Shown one piece after another: positions 24,101 through 32,955 of a stretch of 33,176 nt of DNA (the stretch's first letter is position 1; the number at the start of each line of letters is the position of its first letter). The notes beneath the pieces are model-generated. The model worked only from the letters and a program-made list of their open reading frames with translations, ran no database searches and was not told the origin of the DNA. This stretch comes from CAYGHG01 sp964349515. GTDB lineage: Bacteria > Oederibacteriota > PGYV01 > CAYGHG01. The translations under genes and the position numbers were made by a program. The stretch spans positions 1 through 33,176 of the forward strand of contig CAYGHG010000014.1 of the NCBI GenBank assembly GCA_964349515.1. Direction: 5' to 3'.

Positions 24101-27100
24101 GGGAATATCTTGATAACATTTTGCAGTATGGAGGAGCTTCGTCGCCGGTGATTGACCCTGACGGGCATAAGTTTGAATATTACTCGGATATTGATTCGTA
24201 TGGGGGTATATTCAGCGGTAATTTTGATACGCAGTGGAACACGTATACCAGCCAAAATGATACAGAACAGATTAAACTGCTGGGCCTTATAAACCTGCCA
24301 AACGGCCCTTCTGCAATAAGCGCAAATATAACCAGGAGCTGGGGTGAAAATAAAAATATCTCAGGGGGGCTGTGGCCGTGGTTCAAGATACACGTAAACT
24401 GGGGGTACAGTAACAGTACAGGGCATTCGGTGTACTCTCTGATGGATCTTGACGGTGACTCCATACCGGACCAGATTTTTACCAGAAGCGGAAATGATTT
24501 TTCATACATGTGGAGGCCCAATTTATGGAGTCTGATTGCGCAGGATTCAGGGTTTGCTGACTATATTCTTCCGGGCGACGGGTTATTCATTAGCGGCCTG
24601 CGTGCGATATCTCTTGACCGCTCAAAAGCAGAGATGAGAAGCGGTGGCATAGGGATTGGTAGTGGTTTAGGCGTTTCGGGTAATAAAGCTGAAGTAGCTT
24701 CAACACAGAGCAGATACATGATGGATGTAAACGGTGACGGGCTTCCGGATCTTGTGGATGCGGGAACAGTTATGTTTGCCAGCCGGACTTTTGATTCATC
24801 AGGCAAGCCTGTTATTACATACAACTGCGATTCATCGCTTACAGAAGTGGAAGTCGGACAGTCTGCGGACTTGGATCCGGAGATGATTGCCGAACTGTTG
24901 CGACTTGCGGGTGAAAAATACAAAGAAGAAGTGCTTGCATCGCCTCTGGTAAGTGTTATTAAAAAGTGGGATGTGCCTTTTACGGGATTTGTGAAAATCG
25001 AAGGGGATGTAAAAAGTGTGACATACAGTGCATACGCGGAGCGTGACGGTATCTGGGCAAGCATACAGCACAAGGGCAGTGTTTTATGGAAGAAACAGAT
25101 TGATGATGACGGAGCAGACGCCCATACGCCGACAGGCGTGGGGAGTATCGAAGTAACAGCGGGAGATGTCCTGTATTTCAGACTTCAGTCCTATTATGAC
25201 GGCATGTTTGACAGGGTTCAGTGGGCGCCGGAAATATCCTACACCTCCTTTGGGCCGGCGCGGGATGTTAACAATCTTGACCTTGTCACACATAAATACA
25301 CAGATGATTTTACTCTTGCAGGCCGCAGGGATATTTCCACAAAACTAAACTATAAAGGCAAGATAAGAATAGCAGGGGATGTGATAAAAAAGGGCGTGAC
25401 AAGTGATGATATAAGGCTGAGAATAATACTGAAACACCCGATACCGACGCCTACAGCCACACCTGTGGGAACGCCTTATATTGTTGAGTATATTGAAACA
25501 GATATAACAGATGACGCAACAGGCGCTGCCAATACCCTTGGCTGGCATCAGATCGGCTCCCTGCCTATGGGAAACAGCGGGCCTGAGCCCGGGGGTACGA
25601 CATACTATCGTGAAGTTACTTTCGCAGCTGCGGGGGATGAGATTATTCTAAGGCTTGAAACCGATTCAAATATCGACCTTGGCATGATTGAGTGGCATCC
25701 TTTGATATATTATACCGATATTCTCCAGACAGCGGGTGAGCCGGTGCCTCCTGCAATTGACACCCATGTGTCAGAACCGAGGGATGAGTTCAGCAAATAT
25801 ATAGAAAAAATTTACAGCCCTTATGACATTATGTTTTATCCGAGAAGGCTCGATTACAAAATGACTAGCCCGCACACGGTTGTTAAACCACTGCTTGACC
25901 CGTATCCTATGCCTGCGGGAGAAGCGGAAGAAAACGTGGTTTTGAGGCTGCGCGGCATGATGAGCAAGTCGGCTGCTACATCACAGGACATAACGGTTGT
26001 GCTTGTAATAAACAGCCAGACAAACGCGGACGGCACGCTTATAGAGGGTACCGGTACCACCGTAAATGTCTGCGTAATACCCAAAGAAGTAACCGGCAGT
26101 TGTTTTACACTGCCGGATAATTTTGTCATACTAAAACCAAATTCCACAGCTTCCCGCAGCCTGTTGCCCCTTAATAACATAAGAATCAGGTTAATGACCG
26201 GCACCAAGGCAGATATGGAAACCATAACATGGGATCCCAAACTGCGTTATTCGAGCATGCAGTATTCTACTGTAGGCACCGAGTGGGTATATAAAGATTT
26301 CGGGCCTGTTGTTGAGTCCCCTATACCATATGAAGCTGACCTGATGGCTGAAAATGAAACATGGATCAGAAACATGAGCATAAAGCCGGGCCTTGTTGAA
26401 ACGGCCGGTAATACGGTTCCGGTGAGGGTGGCGCTTACTGTAAAGAGGCCTGTGGAGCTGATTGGAAAAGGGATATTTGATGTTGCTGCCGGGCCGGCGG
26501 TAGAACAGCTTATCGCTCTGCGTGACATAAGGGTTGGTGAAGACATATACTTTGAAGCATTTACAAGTACTTCAACAAGCTACCAGCATATATCTATAAC
26601 TGAACCCATATACGTACCGGGAGTTTATTCAAACTTTTTCTTTGGCGATGCGGTAAACCCCATAGTCAACAGATATTCGGATGTGGAAGCAGAATTCTTT
26701 GCATCGCCGTACAGGGGCTGGGCTGTAGGCGGGCTAAAGGAGACGCCTGAAATACTCAGGCCGGATTATGTGCCTGACGATTCGAACGAAACACTTGAAA
26801 AAGTGCTGATGATATCTGATGACGGGTATCTGGAATATTTCAGGATGCCTTCGAAAATCACTATTAGAAGAGATACTTATGCTTTTGATGAAACAAAACT
26901 TTCCCTTTCACACCTTGGAACTATGGCGGAAGGGCTGACTTATACTGCCGTTGTTTCGGATATGGATCAGTTCATATTCCTCCCGTCGCCGTATGATCCG
27001 GATAATGCAGGCAATACGGTTAATATGTGGAAAGCAACAGACAGTATTTTCTGCACATCCACGGATATGAGCTCTTCCAGAGTCGCGCAGAAGAATATAA

Positions 27101-30100
27101 GGAAACTCAGCCTGAGCGATATTATAGGTGATTTGACAGGCGGTTGCAATACCAGGGGTATAGTCAGACACAGCACATCGTGGCAGGGCGGGTTATCGGT
27201 TTCTGCATTTGGAATTGGCGGTTTTGGGTCACTCGGACAGAGCACGTGTATTTCTGACTTCTTTGACATGAACGGTGACGGATTCCCGGATTTTGTTTCA
27301 GGGGGTAACGGAGTACAGTATACAAGGGCAGAAGGCGGGCTTAGCTCACTGAAATCCGGCAGTGTGGTAATCAGCAACAGCCTTCTTGTGAATGTGGGGG
27401 TAGGCTCTCCTAATGACCCTGCAATAACAATCCCTGACGGGCAGGGTGAAGCAGGATCAGACGGCACGGAGGCTGCAGGTTCGGAATCTAAAGGGCTCTC
27501 AATGTCCGGAGGTTTTTCGTTCAGCGGTTCCACAAGCATGGGCGTAGCAAGCATAATACACAAACTTATGGACATGAACGGTGACGGGCTGCCTGACCTT
27601 GTAAAACTGCCTGCCTATACAAACATACAGCAGTTCTTTGATTCCGGCAGTTACAAAAAGGTAATAGTACAGCTGAACATGGGTTATGGTAATTTTGGGC
27701 CGGAAGAAGACTGGGCGCTTGATCACCCCACAATAAACTCGGCTATCTGCAATAATATGACGATATCAGGCGGGGCAGGGATTGGAATAGGAGGGTCGAT
27801 AGGAGGCGGGGATACAGGCATAAGCGAAATATCTGTAGTTTCAGTTGGCGCAAGCGGAGGAATATCCGGCGGGCTTTCTTTCTCACGCACTCTGCAGTCT
27901 TTGATGGATGTAAACGGAGACGGGCTGCCTGATTTTGTGGCAAGGGATGGTTCTGTGCGTTTTAATACCGGCAATGGGTTTACAGGATTCTACGATTACG
28001 GTCTTGGCGGGAACTATGGAAACAGTCATTCTGTAAGTGTGGGTGATTCTTATGGTTTTAACATAAACATCAGCATACCTGTGCCGCCTTTTGGCATAAT
28101 ACAGATAGGCGGAAGCTATTCGAAAAATAAAGGTGAAAGCCTCAGTAAACAGACATCCATGGTAATGGATGTTAATGGAGACGGCTATCCCGACAGAATA
28201 GTATCAAACGGAGCTGACAGCGGAAGGCTTGACATAGAATATAATAAAACCGGAAGAACCGGACTTCTCAAGAAAGTCATAAGGCCCATGGGCTCTGAAA
28301 TGCATTTTGATTACAGCAGGTCAGTCAATTCTTATGACCAGCCGAGATCCAAGTGGAACCTTACATCTGTAACGCTTACTGCCGTGTCAGAAGCCGCAAG
28401 GGAAATACCGGGAATTACAGACAGCCTGCCTGACCAGAATGTGTTTTATTCATATTCCGGGGGCAAATATGAAAAATATGACAGGGAATTCCTGGGATAT
28501 GCCGGTGTGTCCGAATCTGTAAGGCTGAACCAGGGCAGCATGAGGGTTGTAGAAAAAGAATACTGCAATGATAACAGGCACGGCGATGATACCGCGGGCA
28601 TATATACCGGGTATTCTTACAGGGGAATACTGCTCAGGGAGGCTGTTTACGAAGACGGCCTGACAACACCTCACTATGAAAAAATCTACACATACGAATC
28701 AGAGCCTACGCCTGTTGCGACCAGCACGGTCATATACTCCATAGCCAGGCATCCTGACAGCAGGTCGTACTTCCCGAAACTGGAGTCAGTAACTGAGAAG
28801 TTCTACGAAGCAAATGACACAGCTCCGGTAATAAGGACAGAGGAGTATGAGTATGATAAATGTGGTAACATAACAAAGTATTCTGAGACGGATTCTGAAG
28901 GGCAGAAAGTTGTTGCGGTTGTTGATTATAACATAGGTACAACGGCGTTTGCGGACAGCTCCGGCTCTATCCTGGGATACAAGGCGATAAATCTGCCTCT
29001 GAATATTTCGGTGACAGACGGCTCGGGAGCCCTCCTGCGCAAGAGGGAGGCTGAATACAACGGCCTGGATAATATTATAAAAGTGGTACAGTATTCTTCC
29101 GCGACACACAGCATAACTACGGCTTTGAGCTATGACCCTGTTCATACGGGCAACCTGAAAACGCTGATTCTGCCGCAGAACAGCTCGGGATTTGTGCAGT
29201 CATTTACCTATGATTACGACACGACGGTGAACCAGTATATCACTTCGATAATGGACAATAACGGGTATGGATCCCGTACGGAATATGATTTCAAATACGG
29301 GGCTGTGAAAAAAGTTACGGATGAAAACGGAAATACAATGGACTACACATACGACAAATACGGCAGGCTTATTGAGGTTTACGGGCCAAATGAAGCGGGC
29401 GGCGGCATTGCCGCGTATTACGAGTACAGGCCCGCAGGGCTCGGTACCGAGAAAATACCATATGCGGTTACAAAAAACCGTGACATGCATCTTGGCGATG
29501 CAGACCCGATCAAGATAATCACATACACAGACGGGTTTGGCAGGGTGATACAGACCAAAAAAGACGCCTCAGTAACCGAGGACGGCGTGAATCTGATAAA
29601 TGCCATGGTAGTATCCGGCAAAGTGCAGTATGACAACGGCGGCAGAATGGTGCGCCAGTATTACCCCGTATACGAAGCTAAAACTGCGGATCTGCAGGCA
29701 GGCAGTGAAGGGCTCTCCGGCGACCCCGGCAATACGGCTTTCAACATACAGACAGGGGCTTACAGTACGCTGTATCAGTACGATGCCTATGACAGGAATG
29801 TGCTTATCACATATCCGGACGGTAACGAAACGCAGTTTGCATACAGAAAAGAACTTGATAAACTTGTGACCAGAATAACAGACGCAAACGGCAACTATAA
29901 AGAGACCTTTAAGGATTCGGAACAGCTCATAAGGGAAGTAAGGGAATCAGACAATCAGACAAACCCGGGTTCGCCGCATACAATAGCATCCACCTATGAT
30001 TACAACCCTCTGGGTGAGATGATACAGGTAATACAGGACAGCACGGGTCAGAGGCTTACAACACTTGTGGGATATGACCTGCTGGGCAGGCGCACAAGCA

Positions 30101-32340
30101 TACAAAACCCGGATACAGGGCTTGTAACGACGGAATATGACGATGTTTCTAATATTTCCGCGAAACAGACCGGTAATTTAATGAATATTTCTGCTTCAAC
30201 AAAGATAACATACACATATAACCAGGCCAACCAGCTTATTAATGTAAATTACCCTGCAATGGCGCCTGTCCCTGCAGAAACTGTTACATACACTTACGGA
30301 GGGCCGGGCGCAGCAGACAACGGTGCTGCCAGGATTGTGTCGGTGAATTTCCCGGGCGGTTCAAAAGAATTCAAATATGATGCGCTTGGCAGTGTGGTTT
30401 ATGAGAAAAATACTGTTAATCTGTATTCGGGCAATATACAGAAAGAGACGCATTATACATGGGACAACCTGGGCAGGATGCTGAATATGACATACCCTGA
30501 CGGAGAGGTGCTGACATACGGCTATGACAACGGAGGGCTGCTCACAAGCGCTGTAGGTGACAGAGCAGGGACGCAGAGGCCGTATTTAAAGCATATATAC
30601 TATGATGTGTTCGGTAAGAGGGTTGATATTCTTACAGGAAGCGGCAGTACATCGGATAGTGACCAGTCCGGAACCGGCACAAGGTATGAATACATTGCAA
30701 ATAACCAGAGGCTTGGCAGGCTTGTATCAGCGCCGAGGGATGCCTCGGGCACTATGCAGCCTGCGATACAGGATCTTACTTTCGTATATGACCCTGTGGG
30801 TAACATAAAAGACCTGAATAATTCCATGCCGTATAACATGGAAGGCGGCACGGATCAGTTTGTTAACAGGCATTTTGATTACGACGGTTTCTACAGGCTT
30901 ACTAACTCAACAGGACAGTTCCAGAAAAACGCTGTGGAAGGCAATTATATGACATATTCGGTGGCCACAACATACAATGATGTACACAATATGATAACAA
31001 AGAATCAGTCAGTTGCAGGAGGGACAGCCGGCGAGGCATTAAACTATAACTTTACATATACTTATAACGCAGCGCAGCCGCACGCGCCGGGCATAATAAC
31101 AAATAACCTGATCTCGCCGGCAGTGGTGCGTACTAATACCTATGATCATAACGGAAACCTTACACACTATGCGGAAGACGGGACTATTACAAGAAATTTA
31201 ACATGGGATACTGAAAACAGGCTCAGAATTTCGGTTGATAATGTTCCTGCGCTTACAGAAACATACCGTTATGATGATTCGGGGCAGAGGGTATATAAGA
31301 GAACACAGTATGGCTCGGCTGACAATGAAAATGCCTATGTTAATCAGTATGCGAATTATGTGCTCGACACGGGCGATACGACAGGAATGACAGAGAATAA
31401 GCATGTTTTTGCAGGTAATCAGAGGATTGCGAGCATACTGAATATAGGAGGAACGCTGACAGAATACTACTACCAGACCGACCACCTCGGGTCTACGGGG
31501 TATCTCACAGATAAAGACGGGGCGCTGAAGCAGCATATTGAGTACACGCCGTGGGGGGAGAGCTGGTTTGATAACCCCACAACACCGCTGCTTGACTACA
31601 AATTCACAGGCAAGGAACAAGACAGCACAGGGCTGTATTATTTCGGGGCAAGATACTACGACCCAAGGACGAGTGTGTGGGTGAGTACGGATCCGATGGT
31701 GAATGCTTATATTCCAACAAGTAAAGTTTTAATGAATTCGAAAAAAGTCCTATTTGGGATGAAAATGATGGTCAGTCGAAACGGATTAAGAGACAATTTA
31801 ACTTTACTTATGAAATCAAACACTAGTTATGAAAAGAATAATGAACAAGAAAACTCAGAATCAGTCTTGTTAAATGATGGGGTTTATGTCTCTGGAAACC
31901 TAAATTATTATTCGTATGTGAATTGCAACCCAATAGTACTTATTGATATTGATGGTTTGTACTGGGAATATGCGCAGTCAACCGGCAAATTAACATATGT
32001 AAGTGATGCTACAGGGAAAAGGTATGAAATTGGAACCGGATATTCTGGTAAAGGGGAAGGTTTGAATAATCCTCTACGTGCTTTTAGAAAAAATGAAGGG
32101 CCGATTCCCCAGGGTGATTGGAAAATTTCAGAGGCATTTAAACATAAGAGCAAAGGCTCCGTTGTCATGAAATTATCTTCTGCGGCTAGCGAGCAAGCCT
32201 ATGGCCGTTCTGAATTTTTAATCCATGGTGATAATGATGCGATGAACAAGACTGCCTCCGAAGGTTGCATAATACTTGATAAATCTATTAGAGATAGGAT
32301 TGCAAAAAGTAAAGACAAAAACTTGAAAGTTGTTCGATAG
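21139..32340 (+). CDS. Giant secreted SpvB-TcB/TcC-like RHS toxin with Tlde1-type tip
   Basis: A 3733-residue protein. A signal sequence (LKRTVLLSVLICIAAFVAAV, likely cut after VISA) sends it through Sec. Discoidin-like sandwiches (about 50-165 and 317-434) and a ZU5-like region (610-685) precede an SpvB domain starting LNYPIEIPPGRNGMQPNVSI (about 730). Six VCBS-type motifs (MDVNGDGLPD kind, near 1100, 1194, 2041, 2143, 2255, 2342) flank repeated sandwiches with W-x-P motifs (1270-1830). A TcB-like middle leads into YD/RHS repeats (about 2570-3440) and the core TDHLGSTGYLTDKDG, GKEQDSTGLYYFGARYYDP (about 3443-3519). After IDIDGL (ends 3607), residues 3608-3733 match Tlde1/DUF2778: GPIPQGDW, FLIHGD (H3696), SEGC (C3710). 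Known Tlde1 edits peptidoglycan stem peptides. TcB and TcC parts are normally separate proteins that form a cocoon. ATG at 21139 has no clear ribosome site. Confidence 0.88.
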   Translation: MADKTSTLKRTVLLSVLICIAAFVAAVKVISAKLTTSYSNESVRILPVAVSGPESVLFDRDTATAFAPEKQSETVISFGAGAALGSVRVYGSSAYHLTIFKMNKSGGWSEIPGLSNIRLSDAGSGWNSFEASLVSSADKYMLRLQPYVVSGAKNPGVAEIEFWAQGSRTNISGAEHAVSAADTANSALFFCKKYTASPEESEVRIVREYGKTQVEDAVFVISGQFAVTTDIRRAWLVYELQGYGSWIGAEHTINGAGRRTAWPMAASSGWTKQQEAINPSLLKTGDNTVTFSLPYGAAAGYKIKNVMLVTETDNGFNHISAVSGSGEVQNMTDGNEFTSWKPADGYSQAHLDFYRQAQAGSVRLLLNGTISGTISFTTYLNGVKKTETNPIDASTLTAGWNVIPLGADEDADSAALNVTVSAGSTGSFSEIAVCGSVTGSKRKKEIIITYPDNGQYYGRAAYVAGFLPVTDNGSGQAVVLAGPNPMAVDNGVFSGVVSKEDAGFENDDDSAGWSADITLIYPDGEKIVRTLRFTQNRALLADNPAEAENEAYGFGVKPNSKRKMKLKDIELEIDSQDEEKSSNIQVLELGDKDIPPLDIGMVNVTGKGRKGYRFLPHGSKFKKKMRMRLPYDRKKLPPGKNDDDIRAYYYNDRVNRWLPVEREKIDKDTSETVNLTDHFTDFINAVIVVPDHPQLQNFNPNTIKDLKAALPGSGITMLNPPSANNKGDASLNYPIEIPPGRNGMQPNVSIVYNSSGGDGLAGYGWDLPVRSISCDTKWGVPRYDPNFETESYLFEGEQLIPTARGNVYEPRTASDKRFFERTEGRFLRIVRKVTDTTAAGADKYYWEVTDKNGTVHVYGEKPSDPGSNSMIGPAGRGTFMWALRSSTDRNGNQTKYYYRTDERTSNNNLLLDYITYTGKEGVDDGYYLVRFNYENKLNASAGGSGIKSDGRGGFIRRYTKKLSSVEVLAGGQQVRKYEFKYVVGNFKREYLDNILQYGGASSPVIDPDGHKFEYYSDIDSYGGIFSGNFDTQWNTYTSQNDTEQIKLLGLINLPNGPSAISANITRSWGENKNISGGLWPWFKIHVNWGYSNSTGHSVYSLMDLDGDSIPDQIFTRSGNDFSYMWRPNLWSLIAQDSGFADYILPGDGLFISGLRAISLDRSKAEMRSGGIGIGSGLGVSGNKAEVASTQSRYMMDVNGDGLPDLVDAGTVMFASRTFDSSGKPVITYNCDSSLTEVEVGQSADLDPEMIAELLRLAGEKYKEEVLASPLVSVIKKWDVPFTGFVKIEGDVKSVTYSAYAERDGIWASIQHKGSVLWKKQIDDDGADAHTPTGVGSIEVTAGDVLYFRLQSYYDGMFDRVQWAPEISYTSFGPARDVNNLDLVTHKYTDDFTLAGRRDISTKLNYKGKIRIAGDVIKKGVTSDDIRLRIILKHPIPTPTATPVGTPYIVEYIETDITDDATGAANTLGWHQIGSLPMGNSGPEPGGTTYYREVTFAAAGDEIILRLETDSNIDLGMIEWHPLIYYTDILQTAGEPVPPAIDTHVSEPRDEFSKYIEKIYSPYDIMFYPRRLDYKMTSPHTVVKPLLDPYPMPAGEAEENVVLRLRGMMSKSAATSQDITVVLVINSQTNADGTLIEGTGTTVNVCVIPKEVTGSCFTLPDNFVILKPNSTASRSLLPLNNIRIRLMTGTKADMETITWDPKLRYSSMQYSTVGTEWVYKDFGPVVESPIPYEADLMAENETWIRNMSIKPGLVETAGNTVPVRVALTVKRPVELIGKGIFDVAAGPAVEQLIALRDIRVGEDIYFEAFTSTSTSYQHISITEPIYVPGVYSNFFFGDAVNPIVNRYSDVEAEFFASPYRGWAVGGLKETPEILRPDYVPDDSNETLEKVLMISDDGYLEYFRMPSKITIRRDTYAFDETKLSLSHLGTMAEGLTYTAVVSDMDQFIFLPSPYDPDNAGNTVNMWKATDSIFCTSTDMSSSRVAQKNIRKLSLSDIIGDLTGGCNTRGIVRHSTSWQGGLSVSAFGIGGFGSLGQSTCISDFFDMNGDGFPDFVSGGNGVQYTRAEGGLSSLKSGSVVISNSLLVNVGVGSPNDPAITIPDGQGEAGSDGTEAAGSESKGLSMSGGFSFSGSTSMGVASIIHKLMDMNGDGLPDLVKLPAYTNIQQFFDSGSYKKVIVQLNMGYGNFGPEEDWALDHPTINSAICNNMTISGGAGIGIGGSIGGGDTGISEISVVSVGASGGISGGLSFSRTLQSLMDVNGDGLPDFVARDGSVRFNTGNGFTGFYDYGLGGNYGNSHSVSVGDSYGFNINISIPVPPFGIIQIGGSYSKNKGESLSKQTSMVMDVNGDGYPDRIVSNGADSGRLDIEYNKTGRTGLLKKVIRPMGSEMHFDYSRSVNSYDQPRSKWNLTSVTLTAVSEAAREIPGITDSLPDQNVFYSYSGGKYEKYDREFLGYAGVSESVRLNQGSMRVVEKEYCNDNRHGDDTAGIYTGYSYRGILLREAVYEDGLTTPHYEKIYTYESEPTPVATSTVIYSIARHPDSRSYFPKLESVTEKFYEANDTAPVIRTEEYEYDKCGNITKYSETDSEGQKVVAVVDYNIGTTAFADSSGSILGYKAINLPLNISVTDGSGALLRKREAEYNGLDNIIKVVQYSSATHSITTALSYDPVHTGNLKTLILPQNSSGFVQSFTYDYDTTVNQYITSIMDNNGYGSRTEYDFKYGAVKKVTDENGNTMDYTYDKYGRLIEVYGPNEAGGGIAAYYEYRPAGLGTEKIPYAVTKNRDMHLGDADPIKIITYTDGFGRVIQTKKDASVTEDGVNLINAMVVSGKVQYDNGGRMVRQYYPVYEAKTADLQAGSEGLSGDPGNTAFNIQTGAYSTLYQYDAYDRNVLITYPDGNETQFAYRKELDKLVTRITDANGNYKETFKDSEQLIREVRESDNQTNPGSPHTIASTYDYNPLGEMIQVIQDSTGQRLTTLVGYDLLGRRTSIQNPDTGLVTTEYDDVSNISAKQTGNLMNISASTKITYTYNQANQLINVNYPAMAPVPAETVTYTYGGPGAADNGAARIVSVNFPGGSKEFKYDALGSVVYEKNTVNLYSGNIQKETHYTWDNLGRMLNMTYPDGEVLTYGYDNGGLLTSAVGDRAGTQRPYLKHIYYDVFGKRVDILTGSGSTSDSDQSGTGTRYEYIANNQRLGRLVSAPRDASGTMQPAIQDLTFVYDPVGNIKDLNNSMPYNMEGGTDQFVNRHFDYDGFYRLTNSTGQFQKNAVEGNYMTYSVATTYNDVHNMITKNQSVAGGTAGEALNYNFTYTYNAAQPHAPGIITNNLISPAVVRTNTYDHNGNLTHYAEDGTITRNLTWDTENRLRISVDNVPALTETYRYDDSGQRVYKRTQYGSADNENAYVNQYANYVLDTGDTTGMTENKHVFAGNQRIASILNIGGTLTEYYYQTDHLGSTGYLTDKDGALKQHIEYTPWGESWFDNPTTPLLDYKFTGKEQDSTGLYYFGARYYDPRTSVWVSTDPMVNAYIPTSKVLMNSKKVLFGMKMMVSRNGLRDNLTLLMKSNTSYEKNNEQENSESVLLNDGVYVSGNLNYYSYVNCNPIVLIDIDGLYWEYAQSTGKLTYVSDATGKRYEIGTGYSGKGEGLNNPLRAFRKNEGPIPQGDWKISEAFKHKSKGSVVMKLSSAASEQAYGRSEFLIHGDNDAMNKTASEGCIILDKSIRDRIAKSKDKNLKVVR

Positions 32341-32363
32341 AACCTTTGAAAAGGCGGTGAATA

Positions 32364-32876
32364 ATGAAGCTGAAGTTCATAATTCTATTTTGTCTTGTGT
32401 CGATTTTTTTTTGTTTTGCTAATGCATATGCTAAAGAATTCTTGGAAAAATGTATAGTTGTAAAAGAAAAAAGCAATGGTATCGTTTGCGATGTGAAAAT
32501 ATGCAAGGAAGAAATTAGTCGAAGTGGTAAAAGTGTGAACATGAACATCGGAATATGGGGAAGAGATTGGGGGCCGGGAGCAAAGGAAGCAAAGTTTTTT
32601 ATACGACATATTCAAGTTGATATCAACGGGGAAAATGTGCATATTCCATATTCTGCTTATTCGGATTTGGCGAATCCGAATAAGGTTACATTGAAAATAG
32701 TTAACGGAGCGAGGGTGATAGTTGAGATTGACGGCGGTGAAACTTCAACGCATTATATAGCAACTTTAACTTTTGAAAAAGGAAACTTAATCAACAGGCT
32801 TGTGAAAGATTGCGAGTTTCCCGATGAGGTGTGGGAGGAGACGAAATATAATTGGATAGAACCGAGTGATCGTTGA
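32364..32876 (+). CDS. Putative periplasmic immunity protein of the Tlde1-type toxin
   Basis: A 170-residue protein starting 23 nt after the toxin gene. MKLKFIILFCLVSIFFCFANAYA is a signal peptide, shown here as n-region KLK plus a hydrophobic run, with predicted cleavage after A23 (AYA/KE). The mature part is small and beta-rich, with four cysteines (C30, C42, C47 and one near residue 152) able to form disulfides. I recognise no family. Position directly behind the toxin, a signal peptide matching the periplasmic site of Tlde1 action, and shared AT-rich composition argue for immunity; sequence similarity to a known immunity protein is not shown. AAGGCGGTG at 32351-32359 precedes the ATG. Confidence 0.7.
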   Translation: MKLKFIILFCLVSIFFCFANAYAKEFLEKCIVVKEKSNGIVCDVKICKEEISRSGKSVNMNIGIWGRDWGPGAKEAKFFIRHIQVDINGENVHIPYSAYSDLANPNKVTLKIVNGARVIVEIDGGETSTHYIATLTFEKGNLINRLVKDCEFPDEVWEETKYNWIEPSDR

Positions 32877-32955
32877 CTTGTTTTCACATTTATGTCTGTC
32901 TTTGTAATAATAATAGTTTATAGAAATAGTATTAATATTAATGAATAAGGAGACA

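Noticed and set aside
24441..29490. Numerous open frames of 60-200 codons on the minus strand within the RHS gene
   Set aside because: All lie opposite the continuous, motif-rich plus-strand frame and have no recognisable protein features.
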